Positions 41,078 to 50,148 are shown, numbered from the stretch's first letter. The stretch: DNA of 64,000 nucleotides from UBA5336 sp964415675 (GCA_964415675.1 CAYQBG010000005.1:1-64000); one strand, 5' to 3'. Numbers and translations: made by a program. The notes: generated from the sequence alone by a model not told the origin.

Positions 41078-41145
41078 CGATGAGACCCAAAGAAGCTCGG
41101 CCAGCGAGGCTGTTTGGCTCTCTGCCAATTGTCTTCAGCAGAGCC

Positions 41146-41162
41146 GGGGCACGTAATGCCCC
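41146..41162 (+). terminator. Short hairpin after the VOC gene, possible terminator
   Basis: GGGGCA and TGCCCC pair perfectly around a five-base loop, followed by TTCAAA. It lies 68 bases past the VOC stop codon and just ahead of the tmRNA promoter. The U tract is weak. Confidence 0.4.
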
Positions 41163-41191
41163 TTCAAACCGGCGACGAAGCTCGCTATATG
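41163..41191 (+). promoter_or_regulatory. Candidate promoter for the tmRNA gene
   Basis: TTCAAA (41163-41168), 17 bases, TATATG (41186-41191): each hexamer matches four of six consensus bases. Transcription would start near 41198, leaving about 77 bases for the acceptor piece. Confidence 0.45.
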
Positions 41192-41197
41192 GTTAGT

Positions 41198-41515
41198 GTT
41201 CGCAAGGACTATGGCGATAAACGCGCGTGTAATAAGCGGTTCGGACCCGGGGGCGGTACCCGGCGGCTCCACCAATCATTCTCCGGTCGTTGGACGGATG
41301 GTATGGGGCCGAAACAGGATCGACGGACGTGTAAAGACGATGCCTTCGCCCGGCTGAGCTCCGTCAGAAGCTCATATCAACATAGTTGCCAACGACAACT
41401 TTGCTGAAGGTGAACTGCTCGCGGCGTAAGCCGTGCGTAGCACACCGCTTCTAACTCCTGGGGCTTCAGCGCCTCAGGCGGGGCCCGGAGGCGCCTGGCA
41501 ACAGAAGCCTCCACC
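41198..41515 (+). ncRNA. ssrA: Circularly permuted two-piece tmRNA (alphaproteobacterial ssrA)
   Basis: The acceptor half comes first. A 5-bp T-stem CCGGG/CCCGG with a seven-base loop (41247-41263) is followed by CGGCTCC and the encoded ACCA (41264-41274). A 30-base internal spacer follows. The coding half begins GGGGCCGAAACAGGATCGAC at 41305, and GGGGCCG pairs with CGGCTCC as the seven-bp acceptor stem with one G-U. The tag frame at 41388-41429 encodes ANDNFAEGELLAA and a stop, so with the Ala from charged tmRNA the tag is AANDNFAEGELLAA. Hairpins around 41462-41512 close the coding piece. Outer ends are approximate. It partners SmpB in rescue of stalled ribosomes. Confidence 0.95.
41388..41429 (+). 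other. ssrA: tmRNA tag reading frame
   Basis: The resume codon is GCC at 41388 and the frame stops at TAA (41427-41429), encoding ANDNFAEGELLAA. The C-terminal LAA is the degron recognised by ClpXP-type proteases, and NDNFAE is the conserved alphaproteobacterial core. Confidence 0.92.
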
Positions 41516-41553
41516 CTTTCCTCTCATTGTGAACCGTGTCTCGCTGCGCCGCA

Positions 41554-43716
41554 TCAGTCGACCAGCGTCATCTCACCGACAAGCGCCGTTGCCCCATCGA
41601 CTTTTTCCATCACCCAGAGCATGTAGCGCGTATCGACATGAATGGTGCGCGTCGCCCGCAGATCGAAATCCCAGTCGGAATTGACACTCTCCAGAGTCCC
41701 ATCAAACAGCAGGCCAACAAGTTCCCCTCGCGAATTCAAGGTCGGCGAGCCTGAATTGCCGCCGGTAGAATCGAGATCGCTGAGAAAATTCACGGGCACC
41801 GAGCCGATATCTTCTAGCGCATAATCGCCGTAATCCGCCGCTGCGATCAGGTCGAGCTGACGCTGGGGCGCATTGAAGGGCGGTGTGCCAGTATTCTTTT
41901 CGGCAATCTGCTCAAGCGTGGTGAACGCCTCATATTCAATGCCCGGCGCCGGTGAGCCGCCATAAACATTGCCATAAGTCACGCGAAGCGTGGAATTGGC
42001 ATCGGGATACGCTTCCATTCCTTCTGAACGCTGCCAATCGATGACGGCCTGCATATAGTGCGGGCGCACCCGCATCATGCGGCCTGCGAGTTCGTCCAGG
42101 GTCCGCTCGCGCTCAAGATCATGCTCATGGATCGCGACGGCAAGGCGCATGAACGGATCATCGCTCTTGCGTAGCTCTTCGGCACTCGCATTCATCAGTG
42201 CCAGACGTGTTTCGAGGTCGTCCAGTTCGGTCTCTGTATAGAGGTCATCGAGTGTGCGATCGACGCTGGCGCGGTCGAATTCCTTGCCAAGGCCGAGCGA
42301 ATCGTCAAAAACGGTAACGCGTGCGGCGAGCGGCTGATTGACATAATTCTCCAGGAAAAAAAGCCATTCGGCCCGGTCAACAGCCGGGTCGAAGCGCCGT
42401 TCAATCGCCTGAAGCGACTGGCGAATGAAAGTGAGGTCACGCTCCTGGTAGCCCGGCTTGCGTTCCTCGTCGGGCTTTTCGCGTTCAACGGCGAGCCGGT
42501 ATAGGCGCCGCGCAGCAACGAGCAATTGCGGCCGACGGGCCTGATCGTACCAGAATCCCTGGCGGTCCATTGCGGCCACCTGCTCGCTCAGCAGATCGAG
42601 CGCTGTGAGTGCTTCGAGATATCCTTCTTTATTGGGCTGGGACTCGACCCACTCACGCAAGCCGGCCTCTCTTTCTTGCCGGCGCTCAACAAGGCCGACA
42701 CGTTCAGCGCCCTCGATCTGACCCTTGCGGTTCTTCAGATAATTGTTGAGCGCCGCCAAACGCGATTCGTATTTCAACCGCGCATCAGAGCCAGCTGGTG
42801 CCGACGCCTCAATCGTGTCAATCCATTCACCGGCAAGGCGGACCCATTCGGGATAGATATAGCCGAACACATTGCGTATTTCGGGCAGCGGCGCATAGCG
42901 CTGTGTCGATCCGGGATAACCAATCGCCATGACGAACCGCCCTTCCGTCAGGCCGGCTTTCGACACTTTCAACACATGCTCAGGTTCGAAAGGCACATTG
43001 CGCGTCGAATAATCTGCCGGGCTCCCATCAGGCGCGACATAGGCGCGGTAGAAAGCGAAATCTCCCGTGTGACGAGGCCACATCCAGTTATCGACATCTC
43101 CGCCATATTTGCCGATCGCCTCGGCCGGCGCATAAACCAGCCTGACATCGCGGATCTCCAGCCGGTCGACCAGGCGGTATTCCAGTCCACCATGGAATGC
43201 GGCCACCTGGCAGCGATGGCCCGGCCGGGTTTCGCATTCGGCCACCAGTGCCTTACGACGTGTTTCGACCGTGTCATAGACATCGCGGCCGCGCGGCAGG
43301 ACGTCGAGCCCCTCGCGCATCTGTGCGGTGACATCGCGCACATCGACCGTGACAAAGATCCGCGTCCCGGGCGCAGCGGGCATTTCCCCCGACAATCCTT
43401 CAGCCAGGAATCCCTGCTCAAGATAGTTGCTTTCAGACGTGGAATTGTACTGAACCGAACCGCGCACACAGTGATGATTGGTCACAACCAGTCCAAAGCG
43501 CGACACGAAGGAGCCCGAGCACCCCCCAAGCGAAACCACAGCGCCCATCGGAAAGCCGGTCAGGTCGGTCAGTGTCTCAGGATCAAGTCGCAGGCCGGAC
43601 CGGGTCAGTTCTTCGGAAATTTCAGGCAGCTGTTCAGGTGTCCACATGCCTTCGTCGGCCGATGCCATGGATAGGCCGAGCATTGTCAGACCGGTCGCCA
43701 GAACTGTTCTTAACAT
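41554..43716 (-). CDS. S46 family dipeptidyl-peptidase (DPP7-like)
   Basis: A chymotrypsin-fold exopeptidase that removes dipeptides from peptide N-termini, expected in the periplasm. A signal peptide ends near ADEGMWTPEQLPE. The catalytic His is in VVTNHHC (81-82) and the catalytic Ser is Ser655 in GGNSGSPTLN. The residue that distinguishes P1 preference, 18 after the serine, is Gly673 (LLFDGTLE), as in DPP7, rather than the Arg of the Asp/Glu-specific DPP11; hydrophobic P1 preference is inferred. Length is 720. It converges on the tmRNA gene and is unlinked to other peptide-use genes here. Confidence 0.92.
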   Translation of the reverse strand: MLRTVLATGLTMLGLSMASADEGMWTPEQLPEISEELTRSGLRLDPETLTDLTGFPMGAVVSLGGCSGSFVSRFGLVVTNHHCVRGSVQYNSTSESNYLEQGFLAEGLSGEMPAAPGTRIFVTVDVRDVTAQMREGLDVLPRGRDVYDTVETRRKALVAECETRPGHRCQVAAFHGGLEYRLVDRLEIRDVRLVYAPAEAIGKYGGDVDNWMWPRHTGDFAFYRAYVAPDGSPADYSTRNVPFEPEHVLKVSKAGLTEGRFVMAIGYPGSTQRYAPLPEIRNVFGYIYPEWVRLAGEWIDTIEASAPAGSDARLKYESRLAALNNYLKNRKGQIEGAERVGLVERRQEREAGLREWVESQPNKEGYLEALTALDLLSEQVAAMDRQGFWYDQARRPQLLVAARRLYRLAVEREKPDEERKPGYQERDLTFIRQSLQAIERRFDPAVDRAEWLFFLENYVNQPLAARVTVFDDSLGLGKEFDRASVDRTLDDLYTETELDDLETRLALMNASAEELRKSDDPFMRLAVAIHEHDLERERTLDELAGRMMRVRPHYMQAVIDWQRSEGMEAYPDANSTLRVTYGNVYGGSPAPGIEYEAFTTLEQIAEKNTGTPPFNAPQRQLDLIAAADYGDYALEDIGSVPVNFLSDLDSTGGNSGSPTLNSRGELVGLLFDGTLESVNSDWDFDLRATRTIHVDTRYMLWVMEKVDGATALVGEMTLVD

Positions 43717-43817
43717 CGTTCTTCCTCACCGCGCGATTACAGCTGCCGTCCCCGCCCCGATAAATTATTCGGTTTGGTAATGTTCGCAATGCTTGGCCCA
43801 CAGCTTTTGCTGCAGAT

Positions 43818-44381
43818 TCAACTGTCCAGGATCACAATCCGGTCTTCCAGCGCCGCGAGGGCCATTTCGGGCGTGTCTACGTGGACCAGGCTCGCGCGGA
43901 ATTCCTCCGGTGTAAACCTGCCGTCAATAATGTGATCCATCAGTTCGAAAAACGGATCCCAGAACCCGTCCTCGTCGAGAAAGGCCATCGGCTTGGCATG
44001 CAGGCCGAGCCGGGCCCAGGACAACATTTCTACCGCTTCTTCAAGCGTGCCGATCCCGCCCGGCAGAACAATGAAAGCATCGCTCTCCTCAAACATCATC
44101 TGTTTGCGCGTGTGCATGTCATCAACAATACGGTGCTCGACATCCTCGAACACATGCTCCTTGTGAAGAAGAAATCGCGGCATGATGCCGAGTACCTCAC
44201 CCCCATCACCGTGAGCCGCGCGCGCACAAGCGCCCATCAGGCCGACGCCGCCGCCGCCATAGACCAGTTTGAGATCCTTTTGCGCAAGTGTGCGGCCAAG
44301 CTCGGTCGCCAGGCGGATATAGGCCGGCTTCACCGAATTTGATGAACCGCAATAAACGCACACGGATTTGATGTTCGCCAT
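43818..44381 (-). CDS. LOG family protein (cytokinin-riboside-monophosphate phosphoribohydrolase-like)
   Basis: LOG proteins cleave nucleoside monophosphates to base and ribose 5-phosphate. SVCVYCGSSNSV opens the Rossmann fold. The signature PGGIGTLEEAVEMLSWARLG carries the PGGxGTxxE motif, and an Arg/Lys pair is present upstream (MHTRKQMMFEESDAFIVL). Length is 187 from the ATG at 44381, which has GGAG about eight bases upstream. Bacterial members often act on AMP or as nucleotide-degrading enzymes. It is divergent from the ABC transporter gene. Confidence 0.9.
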   Translation of the reverse strand: MANIKSVCVYCGSSNSVKPAYIRLATELGRTLAQKDLKLVYGGGGVGLMGACARAAHGDGGEVLGIMPRFLLHKEHVFEDVEHRIVDDMHTRKQMMFEESDAFIVLPGGIGTLEEAVEMLSWARLGLHAKPMAFLDEDGFWDPFFELMDHIIDGRFTPEEFRASLVHVDTPEMALAALEDRIVILDS

Positions 44382-44496
44382 TCCAGGCTCCGCAGATTCT
44401 TTCATCGTCCATGCATAAGCGCTGAGAGCCTGCCCGGCCAGCGCCGATAGTCGGACATGGTGGCGAAATCAGGAAAACCGCGCCATATGAGGAAGA

Positions 44497-46347
44497 ATGT
44501 CACCTCTTCCCGGACACGCAGCCAGCACGGACCCCGACCGCATCGACAGTGCCGATGGCGGACTTTGGGCGTCGATCCTTCGAATTCTCAAGCTTCTGGC
44601 GCGAACAGAGCTTAAGAAGTGGCGCTTCAGAATGGGGCTTGCCGTCCTGCTCACGGCTGGCGCCAAGGGATTCGAGGTCGCAGCGCCGGTGCTGCTCGGC
44701 AATGCGATCAACCGGCTGGAGGCCGGTGGCTTGCCCGTTGCGCCAGACGCCCTCTGGCTCGCCATTGGCGGTCTTGCCATGTTCGCTCTCGGCCGTTTTG
44801 CAGCCGCTGCGCTGCCGCAGGGACGGGACGCCTTGTTCTCCCCTGTCAGCCAGGATGCCCAGCGCCTGGCCTGTGTCGATGCGTTCGGCCATGCCCAGCG
44901 TCTCTCACTGAATTTCCACCAGACGCGGCGGACAGGCGCGCTCAACCGTGTGATCGAACGTGGGGCGAGCGCGATTGACTATCTGATCCGGTTCCTCGCC
45001 TTCAATATCGGACCCACCTTTATCGGCCTGTTGCTTGCCGCCGCCGTCCTCTGGGTAAGCTATGACTGGACGCTGGCCCTGGTCGCAGTAGCCACCGTTG
45101 CCGTCTATGTCGTATTCACCGTGGCTGTGACCGAATGGCGGGTGCGCCAGCGCCGGGAGATGAACACGGCCGACACGAATCTGCGCGCCGTCTCCGTCGA
45201 CAGCCTGACCAATTTTGAAACCGTGAAAGCCTTTGCCGCCGAACAGCGCGAAACCGACCGCTATGACAATGCCCTGAAACGCTACAACCAGAAACTGGTC
45301 GCAGTGATGCGCTCGCTCAACCTGCTCAACGCCGGTCAGGAGCTGATCATGAATCTCGGCCTCTTCGCAATGCTGGCGATGGCCGCCTGGAAAGTGTCTG
45401 GCGGGGCGCTCAGGATCGGTGACCTGACAGCGGCGATGCTGCTCCTTTTCAACCTCTATCGCCCGCTCAATATTCTCGGCTTCGCCTGGCGTGAGATCAA
45501 GCAGGGCGCGGTTGATCTCGAAAAACTCTATGGCTTGCAGGCCATGGTTCCCGAAGTGGAAGACAGGCCAGGTGCACGCGTGCTTGCCGATGCTGAGGGA
45601 CATGTGCGCTTCGAAGGCGTCAGCTTTGCCCATAGCGGTCGTGCGGTTGGCGTCTCCGATATCCGCTTCGATGTCCCGGCGGGCCGCAAGGTCGCTTTTG
45701 TCGGGACGTCCGGGGCCGGCAAGTCAACACTGCTGAAATTGCTGTTCCGTTTCTACGAAGTACAGGCCGGACGGGTCCTTCTTGACGGACATGATATTCG
45801 CGACCTGACTCAGGAGAGCCTGCGCCGACAGCTTGGCCTCGTTCCCCAGGACGTGGTCCTGTTCAATGACACGATCCGTTCCAATGTCGCCTATGGCCGA
45901 CCGGGCGCGAGCGAGGAGGAAATTCTCACCGCCCTTTCACGCGCACAGCTCGGGGAGTTCGCCGCGTCTCTGCCAGAGGGGCTGGACACCCGCGTCGGCG
46001 AGCGCGGCCTGAAACTCTCAGGTGGTGAAAAACAAAGGGTCGGTATCGCACGGGTCATCCTGAGCGACCCGGCCGTGCTTGTCCTCGACGAGGCCACATC
46101 CGCCCTCGACAGTGCCACAGAGTCGGCCGTTCAGTCGGCGCTCAACGAAGCCTCGCGCGGACGCACGACATTGATGGTCGCGCACCGCCTGTCCACTGTG
46201 CAGGGTGCCGATGAGATCATCGTTCTCAGCGAAGGGAGGATTGTCGAGCGTGGAGATCACAGCGCCCTCCTTGCCAAGGGGGGCGAATATACGGCCATGT
46301 GGGCGCGCCAGGCCGCGCAGGTGAATGTCGCCGCGGCAGCAGAATGA
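44497..46347 (+). CDS. ABC exporter, Atm1/HMT1 type (fused permease and ATPase)
   Basis: A half-size exporter of 616 residues. The membrane domain has six segments, including LAVLLTAGAKGFEVAAPVLL and FIGLLLAAAVLWVSYDWTLA, with NFETVKAFAAEQRETDRYD, typical of the Atm1 branch. The ATPase has Walker A GTSGAGKSTLL (about residue 403), LSGGEKQRVGIARV as signature, VLVLDEATSALD as Walker B and a switch His (MVAHRLST). Alphaproteobacterial Atm1 homologues export glutathione conjugates or polysulfides; that role is inferred. It ends 20 bases before the next gene. Confidence 0.9.
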   Translation: MSPLPGHAASTDPDRIDSADGGLWASILRILKLLARTELKKWRFRMGLAVLLTAGAKGFEVAAPVLLGNAINRLEAGGLPVAPDALWLAIGGLAMFALGRFAAAALPQGRDALFSPVSQDAQRLACVDAFGHAQRLSLNFHQTRRTGALNRVIERGASAIDYLIRFLAFNIGPTFIGLLLAAAVLWVSYDWTLALVAVATVAVYVVFTVAVTEWRVRQRREMNTADTNLRAVSVDSLTNFETVKAFAAEQRETDRYDNALKRYNQKLVAVMRSLNLLNAGQELIMNLGLFAMLAMAAWKVSGGALRIGDLTAAMLLLFNLYRPLNILGFAWREIKQGAVDLEKLYGLQAMVPEVEDRPGARVLADAEGHVRFEGVSFAHSGRAVGVSDIRFDVPAGRKVAFVGTSGAGKSTLLKLLFRFYEVQAGRVLLDGHDIRDLTQESLRRQLGLVPQDVVLFNDTIRSNVAYGRPGASEEEILTALSRAQLGEFAASLPEGLDTRVGERGLKLSGGEKQRVGIARVILSDPAVLVLDEATSALDSATESAVQSALNEASRGRTTLMVAHRLSTVQGADEIIVLSEGRIVERGDHSALLAKGGEYTAMWARQAAQVNVAAAAE

Positions 46348-46366
46348 CAAATGGGGCTTTGAAGAG

Positions 46367-47281
46367 ATGACAGGACAAACCGAGGATCTTGAACGCAAGC
46401 GCTTTCCATGGGCGCAAACCGGCTTCGACATGGAGGGCATTGTCGGCGCCGTGGCCGCCTGGCTGGTCGGCATTCTGCTCGGACTGATCTGGGATCCGCT
46501 TTTCTGGATAGGAGCCGCAGCGTCTGTGCTCGTTCTGCTCGCGACCAGGCGGGCCAATCGCAGTGTTCAGGCAGAAGAAAATACGATCCTGGCACCTGTC
46601 GATGGCGTGCTGGTCTCCATTGAGGAAGCGACACCACCCTCAGAGCTGCGCCTTCCGGGCGGGGCCTTCAACCGGCTGCGAATCTCATCCTCTCCGGCCA
46701 GCGTGAACAGTCTGCATGCCCCGTTTGCCGGAGAGATCGAAACGCTGATACGCGAGGCCGGAGAACCCTCTGTCCCTGCGGCAATGACAGCGGACGCGAA
46801 CGGACTGGCGGCGGCTTACATTACATTTGTCAATGGTGATGAGCGCGTCGGCATCCGCCTCGCCAGTGGCGGGCTCGGCCCGCGTCTCGATATCGACACC
46901 GAAGCGGGCGACCCGGTCCGCCTGGGACGCAAGTTCGGGCGGCGCAGGCTTGGTGGCTGGTGCGATGTCTATATCCCCGCCGAAAGACCTCTGGCTGTCT
47001 GGACCGGCATGACTCTGGTCGGCGCGGAAACGCGGCTCGTTCGCGCTTTGGAACCGGGCCAGCCGGAGGCCGCACCACCGCCATATACCGCCGAAAATTT
47101 TGATCACCCCACCACTGACCCGGCTGAAGACGCGGCGATTACGGCGCCCGAAAGTCCGGCGAGTGCCGAAGAGCCCGCAAAGCAATCCACGTCCTCGGAC
47201 GAAAAGGACGATGCGGCAGAAATGTTCGCGCGTCTTCGCAGCAAGGTGGAGGAAGCATCTCGGCGCGAAAGCGATAGCTGA
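46367..47281 (+). CDS. Phosphatidylserine decarboxylase-like protein lacking the self-cleavage serine
   Basis: The protein follows the short PSD-A pattern: a membrane region (IVGAVAAWLVGILLGLIWDPLFWIGAAASV), APVDGVLVSIEEATPPSEL, then a C-terminal KFGRRRLGGWCDVYIPAERPLAV matching the end of real PSDs (FGLIRFGS-DV-LP). The Gly-Ser pair that is cut to form the pyruvoyl group is replaced by Gly-Gly (about residue 196), and the usual VHVNRAP is VNSLHAP. So it should not self-process and is probably inactive as a decarboxylase. An acidic tail of about 75 residues follows. I use the ATG at 46367 (304 residues). It lies just after the ABC exporter gene. Confidence 0.78.
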   Translation: MTGQTEDLERKRFPWAQTGFDMEGIVGAVAAWLVGILLGLIWDPLFWIGAAASVLVLLATRRANRSVQAEENTILAPVDGVLVSIEEATPPSELRLPGGAFNRLRISSSPASVNSLHAPFAGEIETLIREAGEPSVPAAMTADANGLAAAYITFVNGDERVGIRLASGGLGPRLDIDTEAGDPVRLGRKFGRRRLGGWCDVYIPAERPLAVWTGMTLVGAETRLVRALEPGQPEAAPPPYTAENFDHPTTDPAEDAAITAPESPASAEEPAKQSTSSDEKDDAAEMFARLRSKVEEASRRESDS

Positions 47282-47315
47282 TCTGGCGCGCAGGGGCGTT
47301 CAGCTGTACCTCGCC

Positions 47316-48014
47316 TCAATACTCGAAGACCGCCGCACCATTTTCATTGCCAATGATAATCGTGCGGGCAATGCCAATGAACAGGCCGTGCTCGACCACG
47401 CCGGGCACAGATGAGAGACGCGCCGCAACAGCTTCGGCGTCGGGAATGCGCCCGCAGTGGCAGTCGAGGATATGGTTGCCGCCGTCTGTGAACAACGGAT
47501 CGCGCCCTTCGCCTGTACGCAGTTCGACCCTGGCCTTGTCGATACCCGAGGCCCTCAGCGCTTCAAAGACGCGGCGGGCTGTCAGTGTAAACCCGAATGG
47601 GGTTACCTCGACCGGTAATGGGAAGGCACCAAGGTGAGGGACCTGTTTCGACGGGTCGGCAATGACCACCATATGGTCGCTGGCATCAGCGATGATCTTT
47701 TCCCGCAGGAGCGCTGCACCGCCTCCTTTGATAAGTGTGCCGTGTTCATCGATCTCATCAGCGCCGTCGACGGTGACGTGGATCCGCTCGACTTCATCCA
47801 CCGGCATCAATGGCACACCGTGGCTCTCGGCCAGCCGGCGGGTCTGTTCACTGGTGGGCACGCCCCGCACGACGAGACCGTCGGCAATTTCGTCTGCAAG
47901 CATTTCGACAAAATATTTCGCGGTTGAACCGGTGCCGAGCCCAAGCGTCATCCCATCCTCGACAAGCTCCATGGCTGCGGCGGCGGCATTCTGCTTTTCT
48001 CGCTCATTTCCCAT
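47316..48014 (-). CDS. rpiA: Ribose-5-phosphate isomerase A
   Basis: RpiA interconverts ribose 5-phosphate and ribulose 5-phosphate in the pentose phosphate pathway. Signatures are MTLGLGTGSTAKYFVEML, the catalytic DGADEIDEHGTLIKGGGAALLREKI with Asp, Lys and Glu, and DGGNHILDCHCGRI. The C-terminus with VPGVVEHGLFIG is standard. Length is 232. Its start overlaps the end of glmU by 11 bases. Confidence 0.96.
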   Translation of the reverse strand: MGNEREKQNAAAAAMELVEDGMTLGLGTGSTAKYFVEMLADEIADGLVVRGVPTSEQTRRLAESHGVPLMPVDEVERIHVTVDGADEIDEHGTLIKGGGAALLREKIIADASDHMVVIADPSKQVPHLGAFPLPVEVTPFGFTLTARRVFEALRASGIDKARVELRTGEGRDPLFTDGGNHILDCHCGRIPDAEAVAARLSSVPGVVEHGLFIGIARTIIIGNENGAAVFEY

Positions 48015-49362
48015 CAGGCGATCCTTTCCGTCCCTGCATCAGCTTGCGATAGGATACCGCCCAGCCCTCCCGATTGACCTGCTGGCCACGTGCGAGCGCG
48101 AGCGCATCGTCAGGCACCGGCTTGGTGACCACGCTGCCAGAGCCGACAAAGGCGCCCACACCTATCTTCACGGGGGCGACCAGTGATGAATTCGACCCGA
48201 TGAAGGCGCCGTCTCCAATCTCTGTTTTCAGCTTGCGATAACCGTCATAATTGCAGAAAATTGTACCTGCACCGATATTCGCATCGGCGCCAACCTCACC
48301 ATCGCCAAGATAAGCAAGGTGATTTGCCTTGGCCCTTGCCCCCATCCGGGTTTTCTTGACCTCGACGAAATTACCGACCCGTGCCTCTTCCCCGATCTCG
48401 GTGCCGGGTCTGAGACGCGCATAGGGGCCGATAATCGCTCCAGAGCCCACGCTGGCTCCTTCAAGATGACTGAATGCGCGGATCTGGGCGCCGCTTTCAA
48501 TAATGACACCGGGACCAATAACGACATTAGGCTCGATCACGACGTCATTCGCGATCTGGGTATCCCAGGACAGGAAAACCGTTTCGGGCGCGAGTAGCGT
48601 GACACCACCGACCAGCAGTTCGGTGCGCCGACGCTCCTGAAAGGCCGCCTCCGCACGCGCCAGCTCCACCCGTGAATTGACGCCAAGTACATCAGCTTCG
48701 TCACATTCCACCGCAAGACAGCTATGTCCGTCCGCGCGAGCCAGCGCGACAATATCTGTAAGGTAATATTCCCCCTTGGCATTGTCGTTCGTCACGCGCG
48801 AAAGCAGCGAGAACATATCGGCGGCTGGCGCCGCCATCACCCCGGAATTGCACAATCTGATCGCTAATTGCTCCGGCGTTGCCTCCCGCGCCTCGACGAT
48901 GGCCTCAATCTCCCCATGACCATGCGTGATCAGTCGGCCATAGGCTCCCGGATCGGCGGCCTCGAAACCCAGCACGCCAACACCGGCGCCATCTTCAAGA
49001 CGGGCAAACAGCTCCTCGACAGCCGAAACCGGTATTAGCGGCGTGTCACCATAAAGGACAACAAGGGCGCCCGGGAAACCCTTCAGATTGGCCTTGGCCG
49101 CCTGTACGGCATGACCGGTTCCAAGGGCAGTTTCCTGAATGGCCACGGCGCCGGGGCCGAGCCTGTCAGCGACATGCGCCTGCAACGCGGTCTGTGTCGG
49201 CGAGCAGACCACAACAATCTGCCCGCAGCCACACGCCTCAGCCAGGGCAATCGACCAGTCGACCATGGCCCGACCGCCGACCCTGTGCATGACCTTGGGA
49301 AGACTGGACTTCATCCGTGTGCCCTGACCCGCAGCCAGGACAATCGCAGCGCGCTCCGACAT
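48004..49362 (-). CDS. glmU: Bifunctional GlmU (UDP-GlcNAc pyrophosphorylase and GlcN-1-P acetyltransferase)
   Basis: GlmU makes UDP-GlcNAc for peptidoglycan and LPS. The uridyltransferase half begins AAIVLAAGQGTRMKSSLPKVMH. The acetyltransferase half is a left-handed beta-helix of hexapeptides (IEPNVVIGPGVIIESGAQIR) and ends with the CoA region (GVGAFVGSGSVVTKPVPDDA). The ATG at 49362 has GAGGAG seven bases upstream; earlier in-frame codons are not conserved. Length is 452. It is divergent from gph and overlaps rpiA. Confidence 0.96.
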   Translation of the reverse strand: MSERAAIVLAAGQGTRMKSSLPKVMHRVGGRAMVDWSIALAEACGCGQIVVVCSPTQTALQAHVADRLGPGAVAIQETALGTGHAVQAAKANLKGFPGALVVLYGDTPLIPVSAVEELFARLEDGAGVGVLGFEAADPGAYGRLITHGHGEIEAIVEAREATPEQLAIRLCNSGVMAAPAADMFSLLSRVTNDNAKGEYYLTDIVALARADGHSCLAVECDEADVLGVNSRVELARAEAAFQERRRTELLVGGVTLLAPETVFLSWDTQIANDVVIEPNVVIGPGVIIESGAQIRAFSHLEGASVGSGAIIGPYARLRPGTEIGEEARVGNFVEVKKTRMGARAKANHLAYLGDGEVGADANIGAGTIFCNYDGYRKLKTEIGDGAFIGSNSSLVAPVKIGVGAFVGSGSVVTKPVPDDALALARGQQVNREGWAVSYRKLMQGRKGSPDGK

Positions 49363-49452
49363 GCCAACGCTCCTCGCATCTTTTGACCGCTGGCAGTAGA
49401 TCAATTGGTCCGGCAAGGCTAGAGCCAAGCCGGAGCAAGAGGATCAGGCGGC

Positions 49453-50148
49453 ATGAACCAAACAGGCCCAACACGACACTTCGATAACTGGACGCTGGTT
49501 TTCGACCTTGACGGTACCCTGGTTGACAGTGCGCCCGACCTCCTGCGCGCGCTCAATCACACTTTGGCCGGCATGGAGGTTGCGCCGGTCCAGCTTGGCG
49601 ATATCCGCACGATGATCGGACATGGTGCGAAGGCGATGATTCGCAGCGCGCTGTCACGTGCGGAGCGCGATTGCAGTGAAGTCGAAATCAGCGCGCTGTG
49701 GTCCGTCTTCATCGCCTATTATCAGGAGAATATCGCGGTGGACTCCCGACCTTTCGAAGGCGCCGAAGCGGCGCTGACCGAGCTTTCCGCAGCCGGCGCG
49801 AGGCTCGCTATATGCACGAACAAGACGCAGGCGCTGTCAGAACAGGTTCTCGACGCGCTAGGCCTTTCGCACCATTTCTGCGCCATTGTCGGCGCTGACT
49901 CGGTCCCCAGAAAGAAGCCCGATGGTGATCATATCCTTCGCACGCTTCTAGCGGCGGATGGTGATCTCTCGCGTGCCATCATGATCGGCGACAGCCTGAC
50001 AGACGAAAGGGCAGCCCGATCGGCCGGACTGCCCTTTGTGTTTGTTCCATTTGGCTATGAGGCCGAGCCGGCTGAAGCCATTTCTGCCGACGCGGTGGTC
50101 TCCTGCTATTCGGAACTGGTGTCCGTCTTATCGGCCATTACGGCCTAA
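49453..50148 (+). CDS. gph: Phosphoglycolate phosphatase
   Basis: A HAD-superfamily phosphatase of 231 residues. Motif I is LVFDLDGTLVDSAPDLLRALN with the nucleophilic Asp. Motif II is LAICTNKTQ, motif III Lys is in RKKPDGDHI and motif IV is IMIGDSLTDERAA. The C1 cap (GMEVAPVQLGDIRTMIGHGA) matches Gph, which salvages 2-phosphoglycolate from DNA repair and oxidative damage. It ends in a four-base convergent overlap with the small gene on the other strand. Confidence 0.92.
   Translation: MNQTGPTRHFDNWTLVFDLDGTLVDSAPDLLRALNHTLAGMEVAPVQLGDIRTMIGHGAKAMIRSALSRAERDCSEVEISALWSVFIAYYQENIAVDSRPFEGAEAALTELSAAGARLAICTNKTQALSEQVLDALGLSHHFCAIVGADSVPRKKPDGDHILRTLLAADGDLSRAIMIGDSLTDERAARSAGLPFVFVPFGYEAEPAEAISADAVVSCYSELVSVLSAITA

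Noticed and set aside
41275..41553. Mobile-element attachment site next to the tmRNA acceptor end
   Set aside because: No direct repeat of the acceptor end, integrase or foreign-looking DNA was seen in the window.
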